Source of the DNA: Rhodobacterales bacterium UBA3080
GTDB lineage: Bacteria > Pseudomonadota > Alphaproteobacteria > Rhodobacterales > Rhodobacteraceae
Length of the DNA stretch: 12,105 bases
Assembly: GCA_002366645.1 (NCBI GenBank)
Contig: DFBM01000014.1
Span: 1 to 12,105, forward strand
Direction of reading: 5' to 3'
A program made the position numbers and the translations under genes. Within the stretch, counting starts at the first letter, position 1, and each line of letters starts with the position of its first letter. Of this stretch, positions 6,244 through 12,105 are shown piece by piece. The notes under the pieces were generated by a model. It ran no database searches. It saw nothing but the letters and a program-made list of their open reading frames with translations, and was not told where the DNA came from.

Positions 6244-7289
6244 TCATGAATCTCGAACGGATCTTTTGGCGCCCATTTCAGGTTCCAGTTAAAGAAGTCC
6301 CAAGTTCGCTGCATGTGCTCGGGCAAATCAGCCTCAAAGAACAATTCTTTATTCGTGCGTGGATGCTTGAACTTAATGGAGCGCGCATGCAGGTGCATTT
6401 TCTTTGAGATAACGCCACCAAGTTGGGAACCCCAGCCCTCGCCCTCGTTCACCTGAGAGGAGCCGCCATACTTACCATCGCCGGCAATCGGACAGCCAAT
6501 CTCGGCCAGATGCGCGCGTAACTGGTGGGTCCGGCCAGTGATCGGCGATAGCCCCAACCAAGTCGCGCGTTTACCAACCGTTTCAATCACAACGAAATCC
6601 GTAGTCGCCCGCTTGGCACCTGGCGTTTCATCGATTTGGCGCGGTGGAATACAGATCATTTTTTCGCCTGCGCCATGTGGCCCGTGCCCTGCCTGCTTCA
6701 CCAAGCCAAAACGGATTGTGCCGACTTGTTGGTCCGGATGGCCAGCGACCAAAGCCCAGTAAATCTTTTGCGTAAACTTGTTTCGAAACGCCATAGTCAG
6801 CCCTTTGGCCGCCTGCCCGTTACGCGCCAGCAGCAAAATGCCGGATGTGTCTTTGTCCAGACGATGCACCAGCTTCGGCTTATCATCCAATCCAAAGCGC
6901 AACGCCTCGGCCATGCCATCAACGTGACGTGTAGTATTTGAACCGCCCTGCACTGCCAAGCCAGCCGGTTTATTCAACACGATGATATCGTCGTCTTTAT
7001 AAATCACGCAGCCCTGAATCATTTTGGCGTCGGCGTCCGAAACATGTACGCGCTCGGCGCGTGCTCGCGCCGCCTCGTCCGGTGTTGGAAGTGGCGGAAT
7101 GCGGACGTTCTGCCCCTCAACCAATCGCGTCGAGGTTTTCACGCGCCCGCCTTCAACGCGGATTTCGCCTTTGCGGCACATTTTTTCGATCCGCCCTTGC
7201 GGAACATGCGGGAAAACCCGGCGGAACCAACGATCAAGCCGCTGGTCGTCGCCGTCTGCATCCACTTCCCGATATTGAACACCGCTCAT
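6240..7289 (-). CDS. rluC: 23S rRNA pseudouridine synthase, RluA family (RluC-like)
   Basis: Isomerises specific uridines of 23S rRNA to pseudouridine; E. coli RluC acts on positions 955, 2504 and 2580. An N-terminal S4 RNA-binding domain (about residues 16-65) contains CRKGEIRVEGGRVK and VRIPPL, very close in pattern to RluC. The catalytic domain follows from about residue 95, with HRLDKDTSG at 142-150 and the catalytic aspartate at D145; the later motif GRTHQLRAH is also intact. At 349 residues it is about 30 longer than E. coli RluC. RluD is the main alternative; RluC is favoured by the S4 region. The ATG overlaps the crcB stop as ATGA. A C-terminal tail rich in W and P (after about 325) is outside the known fold. 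Confidence 0.88.
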   Translation of the reverse strand: MSGVQYREVDADGDDQRLDRWFRRVFPHVPQGRIEKMCRKGEIRVEGGRVKTSTRLVEGQNVRIPPLPTPDEAARARAERVHVSDADAKMIQGCVIYKDDDIIVLNKPAGLAVQGGSNTTRHVDGMAEALRFGLDDKPKLVHRLDKDTSGILLLARNGQAAKGLTMAFRNKFTQKIYWALVAGHPDQQVGTIRFGLVKQAGHGPHGAGEKMICIPPRQIDETPGAKRATTDFVVIETVGKRATWLGLSPITGRTHQLRAHLAEIGCPIAGDGKYGGSSQVNEGEGWGSQLGGVISKKMHLHARSIKFKHPRTNKELFFEADLPEHMQRTWDFFNWNLKWAPKDPFEIHE

Positions 7290-7666
7290 GATATAGCCCT
7301 TGCCAAAGTCATTCCCAAAAACAGCGCCGCGATTGCCAGAACCACGGAGCCGCCCATATATATACTCGCCGACATATACCGCCCGCGCTCCATCAAGTAG
7401 AGCGCATCAAGCGAGTAAGCCGAAAAGGTCGTGAAACCACCCAATACACCGGTCATCAGAAACGGAGCATATCTGGAAAAACTGCCGTCCATACGCTCCA
7501 TCAACCAAATAGCCAGCAAGCCCATCAAAAATGATCCAACGATATTCACGAACATCGTGCCATACGGAAAACCGCTGCCGAATGCACGCAAAATCGCAGC
7601 ACCGCTAAGATAACGGGCCGAAGCGCCAATGGCGCCACCGAGTGCAACTTGTAACAACACTGACAT
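7286..7666 (-). CDS. crcB: Fluoride channel CrcB/Fluc
   Basis: Small inner-membrane channel that lets fluoride leave the cell as an antiparallel dimer. The 126 residues form four hydrophobic helices. Family hallmarks are GGAIGASARYL (10-20), GTMFVNIVGSF (36-46) with the conserved pore asparagine N41, and GVLGGFTTFS (73-82), which carries the Na+-site loop and the two fluoride-contacting phenylalanines (F78, F81). The ATG at 7666 was chosen because AAGGAGA lies 4 nt upstream and the family starts near here; the frame extends upstream only to a TTG. Unlike bacteria that use the fluoride riboswitch, no such motif precedes this gene. It lies 43 nt past rarA and overlaps rluC by four bases. Confidence 0.92.
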   Translation of the reverse strand: MSVLLQVALGGAIGASARYLSGAAILRAFGSGFPYGTMFVNIVGSFLMGLLAIWLMERMDGSFSRYAPFLMTGVLGGFTTFSAYSLDALYLMERGRYMSASIYMGGSVVLAIAALFLGMTLARAIS

Positions 7667-7670
7667 GGTG

Positions 7671-7706
7671 TCTCCTTTGGCGCTGTTCAATGCGCGCGAG
7701 CGCCAA
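7671..7706 (-). promoter_or_regulatory. crcB Shine-Dalgarno next to a hairpin
   Basis: The SD AAGGAGA (complement of 7671-7677) abuts an 8-bp stem, TTGGCGCT (7677-7684) with AGCGCCAA (7699-7706), loop 14 nt. Stem and SD share one base, so folding of the stem could affect ribosome access. A perfect TTGACA (complement of 7708-7713) overlaps the rarA stop upstream, but the hexamer 17 nt further on (TTGAAC) is a poor -10, so a separate crcB promoter is only possible. Confidence 0.45.
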
Positions 7707-7709
7707 TTG

Positions 7710-9011
7710 TCAACCCTTGCGCTTGGTGCGGAGTTTGGAAAAATAGTCGAGGCGTTTCTTTAGTTCGCGTTCGTGGCCGCGCTCTACAGGTGAATAATAT
7801 ACTCCACGCTTCATTGTATCGGGGAAATAGTTTTGACCCGAGAATCCGTCTTCAGCGTCGTGGTCGTACTGATACCCCTCGCCAAAGCCATGATCTTTCA
7901 TCATCTCGGTCGGTGCGTTCAATATATGTTTGGGCGGTGGCTCGGAGCCCGTTTGCTTTGCCGCCGCCATCGCGTTGCTAAAAGCGGAATACGACGCGTT
8001 CGATTTCGGCGCGAGTGCCAGATACATTACCGATTGCGCCAATGCCAATTCCCCTTCCGGGGAACCAAGACGCTCGTATGTTTGCCATGCATCCAGACAC
8101 AACCGTTGCGCGTCAGGGTCAGCAAGGCCAATGTCCTCAACCGCCATCCGCGTAATTCTTCGCGCCAGATAGCGCGGATCCTCGCCGCCCTGTAGCATCC
8201 TTGCGAACCAGTACAGCGCCGCATCGGGGTCGGAGCCACGAACGGATTTATGTAGTGCAGAAATAAGATTGTAATGCTCTTCGCCCGATTTGTCGTATTT
8301 AGGTGCGCGTCTTGATAGACGTTTTGAAAGGGCGTCACGATCAACCTTACCCTTCCATACAAACGCCTGCTCCAAAAGGTTAAGCAACGCCCGCCCGTCC
8401 CCGTCTGCCATCTCCATCAGGGCATCTCGCGCATCTGCGGTAACCGGTAGCGCTTTGCCCATTTCCTTTTCGGCACGTTGAACCAGAAGTTCCATCTCGG
8501 CGAGCGTAAGGCGATTCAGGATCATAACTTGTGCTCGTGAAAGCACCGCGGAGTTTAACTCGAAGCTCGGGTTCTCGGTCGTAGCCCCAACCAGAAGAAT
8601 TGTGCCGTCTTCCATGTGCGGCAGAAAACCGTCTTGCTGGGCTTTGTTGAAACGGTGGATTTCATCCACGAAGAGCAAAGTGCCCTTACCGTTTTGGCGG
8701 CGTAATTTGGCGGCCTCGAAAACTTTTCGCAGGTCCGGCATACCTGTGAAAATCGCACTGATTTGAACAAACGCAAGATCGGTTTCGTCAGCCAGCAACC
8801 GCGCGATGGTCGTTTTGCCAACGCCGGGTGGCCCCCAAAGGATGAGCGACGAAAGGTTTCCATGCAACAGCATTTGCCCGAGTGGGCCGTCAGCACCAAG
8901 AATATGTTCTTGCCCGATCACCTCGCCCAAAGTTTTCGGGCGCAACCGATCAGCCAACGGACGTGGAGCGTTACCGGGCGTTTCGCCAGCTGTGTCAAAA
9001 AGATCGGCCAT
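7710..9011 (-). CDS. rarA: Replication-associated recombination protein RarA (MgsA), AAA+ ATPase
   Basis: Clamp-loader-like AAA+ ATPase acting at stalled replication forks, working with single-strand-binding protein; related to eukaryotic WRNIP1/Mgs1. The 433 residues show the N-terminal PLADRLRPKTLGEVIGQEH motif, Walker A GPPGVGKTT (60-68), Walker B LLFVDE (112-117), sensor 1 GATTENPS (142-149) and the arginine-finger motif SRA (R159). The C-terminal half carries the RarA tetramerisation domain with HKSVRGSDPDAALYW and the YQYDHD...YFPD stretch near the end. Length fits the family. Start ATG at 9011 is preceded only by a weak SD (AGGT). It may be transcribed with the permease gene 52 nt upstream and reads on to crcB after 43 nt. 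Confidence 0.95.
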   Translation of the reverse strand: MADLFDTAGETPGNAPRPLADRLRPKTLGEVIGQEHILGADGPLGQMLLHGNLSSLILWGPPGVGKTTIARLLADETDLAFVQISAIFTGMPDLRKVFEAAKLRRQNGKGTLLFVDEIHRFNKAQQDGFLPHMEDGTILLVGATTENPSFELNSAVLSRAQVMILNRLTLAEMELLVQRAEKEMGKALPVTADARDALMEMADGDGRALLNLLEQAFVWKGKVDRDALSKRLSRRAPKYDKSGEEHYNLISALHKSVRGSDPDAALYWFARMLQGGEDPRYLARRITRMAVEDIGLADPDAQRLCLDAWQTYERLGSPEGELALAQSVMYLALAPKSNASYSAFSNAMAAAKQTGSEPPPKHILNAPTEMMKDHGFGEGYQYDHDAEDGFSGQNYFPDTMKRGVYYSPVERGHERELKKRLDYFSKLRTKRKG

Positions 9012-9063
9012 ATTCCAGACCTATCTAGAAATTCGCCAAAGGAAAAGGTGTGTCGGCACTTAT

Positions 9064-10281
9064 CTATTCGGCGGGAACTGCAAACACGACGACCGAGGCC
9101 AGTATTATGGCCAAACTTGCAAACCAGACGAGCTGAACAACCCGTTTATGCCCGGTCAGGACCTCCCGCGCCACAATGAAGGCAATGACGGCCTCCATCA
9201 TATAGTAAAACGCAAACGTCCGTGATGCGATCGCGATGACCTCGAAAATGTTAAACATCCAGATCAAGGCAATCGAAAATGCGATAAGAACCGGATACGC
9301 CAATTGCTCAGATACCCGTCTATCAGTCTCTTCGGCGACCAACCCGCCCGCTCCGACCGTATCGGCAATGCCTGCGGAAAGCTGGCTCATGAGCGCGGCG
9401 AAAACCAACAGGATCGGTAGAACCCAAGCGACTTGCCCCGATATTCCGATGATCGCGGTTTCGTCAGCTTGACCCGCAGGAAGATAAAGAAGAACCGGCA
9501 CAATGAGGGCGACGAAAAGCAGATAAATTACACCGCTGGACAATTGCGCCCACAGCATCGTCCGACTTCGCATTTCGGCCGGGTATGCAGCACCTAAGTA
9601 GCGCGAAGTTTCAAATCCTTGCACCACCAACAACATGCCACCCAACATTCTCAACCGCATCAGGCTATCGGCATCCGCATGCGGTAAATCTGCAGTCCAC
9701 TGCCCGGTGCCAAGATTATAGGCGAACAGGGCAACCAGCAGAGCAACGATAATGGAAAGCTTTATCGAGACCGAAATCGTCTCGACTATTTCCAAACCTT
9801 TCAGACCTCGTATCCATCCAACCAAGCCGATACCCGCTAGGATAATCGTCGCGAGGATATCTTCTGTAAAGTCACCGGCCAACGGCGTGAGGGATAAGGC
9901 AAACGAGGCCAGAAGGCGGATGTAAAAGGCAATGGAAATCACATAGGCAACAGTTAGCGAGACGTTGGAAACTCTTGCAAAGGCGGACAGACCTGTGGGT
10001 CCGTTATGTGATGCCTCGAGCACTTCGGCGTTAAGAATATTGAAGCGAATGACGTGCCCGACGGCATAGGCCAACGCCACGATCATCATCATAGCGATCA
10101 CGGCGTAGGAACCGGCAACACTCGCCAAAAGTGGGGCGACGACCAAAAAACCGCTGCCAATTATAGATGCGAGTGGTGTGACGGTCGCGCGCCACCATAG
10201 ATTATTACGAAGCTTGGGGAGCATCGTAATTCCCGTAAGCAGCAGCGCAATCAAGACAATGGCACCGTCAAATATGTTCAT
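9064..10281 (-). CDS. Multi-pass membrane protein, APC-superfamily-like transporter of unknown substrate
   Basis: I do not recognise this protein at family level. Its 405 residues hold about 12 hydrophobic helices (near 2-21, 36-57, 60-80, 108-133, 142-158, 165-190, 210-228, 245-267, 285-305, 328-345, 346-370 and 383-402). Two spots resemble amino acid/polyamine/organocation (APC) transporters: IIGSGFLVVAPLL (40-52) looks like the glycine-rich unwound first helix, and VVQGFETSRYLG (219-230) like the 'GFE' of APC helix 6. If so, substrate might be an amino acid or related compound, but this is a structural hint only. The SD before the ATG at 10281 is weak (GGGTTGATCG). It begins 19 nt past the rplQ terminator, leaving no space for a promoter between them, and is followed after 52 nt by rarA. 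Confidence 0.8.
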   Translation of the reverse strand: MNIFDGAIVLIALLLTGITMLPKLRNNLWWRATVTPLASIIGSGFLVVAPLLASVAGSYAVIAMMMIVALAYAVGHVIRFNILNAEVLEASHNGPTGLSAFARVSNVSLTVAYVISIAFYIRLLASFALSLTPLAGDFTEDILATIILAGIGLVGWIRGLKGLEIVETISVSIKLSIIVALLVALFAYNLGTGQWTADLPHADADSLMRLRMLGGMLLVVQGFETSRYLGAAYPAEMRSRTMLWAQLSSGVIYLLFVALIVPVLLYLPAGQADETAIIGISGQVAWVLPILLVFAALMSQLSAGIADTVGAGGLVAEETDRRVSEQLAYPVLIAFSIALIWMFNIFEVIAIASRTFAFYYMMEAVIAFIVAREVLTGHKRVVQLVWFASLAIILASVVVFAVPAE

Positions 10282-10300
10282 CGATCAACCCACGCCCCCA

Positions 10301-10332
10301 AAACGAAAAAACCCCGGGCCAAGCCCGAGGTT
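10301..10332 (-). terminator. Intrinsic terminator of the rpoA-rplQ operon
   Basis: On the minus strand, 32 nt past the rplQ stop, AACCTCGGGC pairs with GCCCGGGGTT (10 bp, one G-U) around the loop TTG and is followed by a T-rich run (TTTTTTCGTTTT counting the stem end). This is a strong Rho-independent terminator and marks the end of the ribosomal transcription unit. Confidence 0.9.
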
Positions 10333-10364
10333 CAATAGTGCCAACCTTAAGAGGTCAGTGCAAA

Positions 10365-10787
10365 TTATTCGTCAGCCATTGCTTCTTCGAGCGCAACACG
10401 GGCTTTATCGCCAGCGCCTTTTGCGTCCATGTCACGGTCAACCAACTCGATGATTGCCATCGGTGCCATGTCGCCATAACGGAAGCCAGCTTTCAGAACG
10501 CGGGCATAACCACCCTTACGTTCCTGATAGCGTGGGCCAAGCACGTCGAACAATTTCTTGACGGCATCTTCCTGACGCATACGCGATTGCGCGATACGAC
10601 GGGAGTGCAAGTCGCCTTTTTTACCTAGCGTGATCATCTTGTCGATGATGCGCTTCAATTCTTTGGCTTTTGGCAGAGTCGTCTTGATCTGCTCATGCTC
10701 TACCAACGAGCATACCATGTTTGCGAACATCGCTTTGCGGTGTTCGTGTGTACGGTTCAGTTTACGGTAACCATTACCATGACGCAT
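10365..10787 (-). CDS. rplQ: 50S ribosomal protein L17
   Basis: Large-subunit protein L17, located near the peptide exit tunnel. The N-terminus MRHGNGYRKLNRTHEHRKAM is the invariant start of bacterial L17, followed by KAKELKRIIDKMITL and the C-terminal block RKGGYARVLKAGFRYGD and AIIELVDRD. It has 140 residues, slightly more than the E. coli protein (127) because of a C-terminal tail rich in A and E, common in alphaproteobacteria. The ATG at 10787 has AAGGA 9 nt upstream. It follows rpoA, as in nearly all bacteria, with a 109-nt spacer carrying hairpins, and is closed by a strong terminator. Confidence 0.97.
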   Translation of the reverse strand: MRHGNGYRKLNRTHEHRKAMFANMVCSLVEHEQIKTTLPKAKELKRIIDKMITLGKKGDLHSRRIAQSRMRQEDAVKKLFDVLGPRYQERKGGYARVLKAGFRYGDMAPMAIIELVDRDMDAKGAGDKARVALEEAMADE

Positions 10788-10870
10788 TTTCTTAATCCTT
10801 CATTTATACTTTGTCTGGCAGCCCATGCGGGTGGACTACTCTCCTTGGGGCACCATGCCCGGGTAGTGAA

Positions 10871-10890
10871 CGGCGGGGTTTCCCCCGCCG
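10871..10890 (-). repeat. GC-rich hairpin with GAAA tetraloop between rpoA and rplQ
   Basis: Six nucleotides past the rpoA stop the minus strand folds CGGCGGGG-GAAA-CCCCGCCG, a perfect 8-bp stem capped by a GNRA tetraloop, which is very stable. No U-run follows, so it is not a standard terminator; processing site, attenuator or 3'-end stabiliser are possible. A smaller 5-bp stem, GGGCA-TGG-TGCCC, follows it. The spacer of 109 nt is long for neighbouring ribosomal genes. Confidence 0.65.
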
Positions 10891-10896
10891 AAATTC

Positions 10897-11913
10897 TTAG
10901 AAGTGGTCTTCGAACTTTTTCGCCAGCTCTTCGATGTTGTCTGGTGGCCAGTCGATGATGTCCATACCTAGGTGCAGACCCATAGTTGTCAGAACTTCTT
11001 TGATCTCGTTCAAAGATTTGCGGCCGAAGTTCGGCGTACGCAGCATCTCTGCTTCGGTTTTCTGGATCAGATCCCCGATGTAAACGATGTTGTCGTTCTT
11101 CAGGCAGTTTGCAGAACGAACCGACAATTCCAGCTCGTCCACTTTCTTCAGCAGAAGCGGGTTGAACTCGAGATCGTCTTCGTCGTCGTCGCGACCAGCC
11201 GCTTCAGGCTCGTCGAAGTTAACGAATACAGCCAGCTGGTCCTGAAGGATACGGGCCGCGTAAGCGATCGCATCTTCGGAAGAAATCGAACCGTCTGTTT
11301 CAACGTTCAACGTCAGCTTGTCATAATCCAGAACCTGACCTTCACGAGTAGGCTCAACTTTATAAGACGCCTTTGTGACTGGCGAGAACAGCGCATCAAC
11401 CGAAATCAGGCCAATCGGCGCATCTTCGGGGCGGTTCTTGTCAGCAGCAACGTAGCCTTTGCCAGTTTCGACAGTCAGCTCCATGTAAAGCGTCGCGCCA
11501 TCGTCGAGGTGACAGATAACGTGATCTTTGTTCAGGATTTCAATGCCGTTTGTTTCAGCAATATCGCCAGCTGTAACAACACCCGGACCAGTTGCGTTAA
11601 TCGCAACACGCTTCGGGCCTTCAACTTCCATTGCAACGGCAACGCCTTTGAGGTTCAAAACGATGTCGGTAACGTCTTCACGTACACCGGCAACCGAGGA
11701 GAACTCGTGCAGAACGTTATCGATCTGAACCGACGTGATGGCCGCACCCTGAAGCGAGGACAACAGAACGCGACGTAGCGCGTTGCCGAGTGTCAGACCA
11801 AAGCCGCGCTCCAGCGGTTCGGCGACAGCCGTTGCCATGCGAAGTGCGTCTGCGCCGGATTTGATTTCCAGCGACGTTGGGCGGATAAGTTCCTGCCAAT
11901 TCTTGTGGATCAT
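10897..11913 (-). CDS. rpoA: DNA-directed RNA polymerase subunit alpha
   Basis: Alpha subunit, whose dimer nucleates RNA polymerase assembly and whose C-terminal domain touches UP elements and activators. Of 338 residues, the N-terminal domain (1 to about 233) includes the dimerisation motif GLTLGNALRRVLLSS (39-53). An acidic linker with DDDEDDLEF (242-250) leads to the C-terminal domain (about 253-325), where RSANCL (R267, equivalent to E. coli R265) and NFGRKSLNEIK (296-306) form the DNA- and activator-contacting surface. All expected motifs are intact. The ATG at 11913 has GGAGG 7 nt upstream. It follows rpsK after 111 nt; rpsD, which lies between them in E. coli, is absent here, as is usual in alphaproteobacteria. 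Confidence 0.98.
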   Translation of the reverse strand: MIHKNWQELIRPTSLEIKSGADALRMATAVAEPLERGFGLTLGNALRRVLLSSLQGAAITSVQIDNVLHEFSSVAGVREDVTDIVLNLKGVAVAMEVEGPKRVAINATGPGVVTAGDIAETNGIEILNKDHVICHLDDGATLYMELTVETGKGYVAADKNRPEDAPIGLISVDALFSPVTKASYKVEPTREGQVLDYDKLTLNVETDGSISSEDAIAYAARILQDQLAVFVNFDEPEAAGRDDDEDDLEFNPLLLKKVDELELSVRSANCLKNDNIVYIGDLIQKTEAEMLRTPNFGRKSLNEIKEVLTTMGLHLGMDIIDWPPDNIEELAKKFEDHF

Positions 11914-11980
11914 ATTATGGCCTCCATACTTGTTCCCGACTGGATCCTGAGGGGAACGCCCGAGGTTTAGAAATAGAACA

Positions 11981-12008
11981 GACTGCGCCCGAAAATTCGA
12001 GCACAGTC
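11981..12008 (-). repeat. 12-bp hairpin in the rpsK-rpoA spacer
   Basis: On the minus strand GACTGTGCTCGA pairs with TCGGGCGCAGTC (12 bp including two G-U pairs) around the loop ATTT, 16 nt past the rpsK stop. The following TGTTCTATTTC is U-rich but broken, so it could weakly terminate, slow polymerase or protect the rpsK end. The G-U pairs make it a fold on this RNA strand rather than a symmetric DNA site. Confidence 0.65.
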
Positions 12009-12024
12009 CGGTAGTAAAATAGCG

Positions 12025-12105
12025 TTATACGCGACGACGCTTTGGTGGGCGGCAGCCGTTGTGGGCCATTGGCGTCACGTCACGGATCGCCGTGATGTTC
12101 AGACC
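12025..12105 (-). CDS. rpsK: 30S ribosomal protein S11, C-terminal end
   Basis: Only the last 26 codons and TAA lie in the window. The peptide GLNITAIRDVTPMAHNGCRP followed by PKRRRV is the highly conserved C-terminus of bacterial S11, a small-subunit platform protein near the decoding site and mRNA exit. The frame begins exactly at the window edge. Its place before rpoA fits the alpha ribosomal operon order rpsM-rpsK-rpoA-rplQ. Confidence 0.97.
   Translation of the reverse strand, partial: GLNITAIRDVTPMAHNGCRPPKRRRV

Noticed and set aside
7667..7709. Fluoride riboswitch before crcB
   Set aside because: The 43-nt gap is too short for the full aptamer and does not show its conserved sequence; only a simple stem next to the SD is present.
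10972..11778. Long open frame (268 codons) on the + strand opposite rpoA
   Set aside because: It lies wholly antisense to an unmistakable rpoA, has no recognisable domain and reflects the codon pattern of the opposite strand.

Overview
The window reads as chromosomal DNA of an alphaproteobacterium, most likely a Rhodobacterales (Roseobacter-group) member. The inference rests on three things: a bztABCD (aapJQMP) acidic/amide amino-acid ABC transporter of the Rhodobacter type, an ATP12-family F1-ATPase assembly chaperone (found in alphaproteobacteria and mitochondria), and the alpha-type ribosomal end rpsK-rpoA-rplQ without rpsD. Base composition looks moderate (about half G+C by eye). Every gene I can support is on the minus strand, so the window reads right to left. 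No tRNA, rRNA, IS element, prophage piece or CRISPR array was seen.

Right part (12105 to about 10300): the 3' end of rpsK, then rpoA and rplQ, the tail of the alpha ribosomal operon. RNA hairpins sit in both spacers and a textbook intrinsic terminator closes the operon. About 20 nt past that terminator begins a 12-helix membrane protein of uncertain function, distantly like the APC superfamily.

Middle part (9011 to 4847): rarA, crcB (fluoride channel), rluC (23S rRNA pseudouridine synthase), a HAD-IA phosphatase and an ATP12 chaperone. The last four are tightly packed: crcB/rluC, rluC/HAD and HAD/atp12 each overlap by the four bases ATGA, indicating one mRNA with translational coupling.

Left part (4846 to 1): a 578-base gene-free stretch unusually rich in inverted repeats, then bztA (periplasmic binding protein), a strong hairpin with a U-rich tail, bztB and bztC (permeases, 1 nt apart) and the first three quarters of bztD (ATPase, cut by the window edge). 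Together they form a glutamate/glutamine/aspartate/asparagine uptake system.

The gene content is ordinary. The parts most worth a second look are non-coding: the repeat-rich bztA upstream region, in which two separate hairpins share the same GGTCAG/CTGACC arms, the bztA-bztB hairpin, and the position of the unnamed transporter directly behind the ribosomal terminator.
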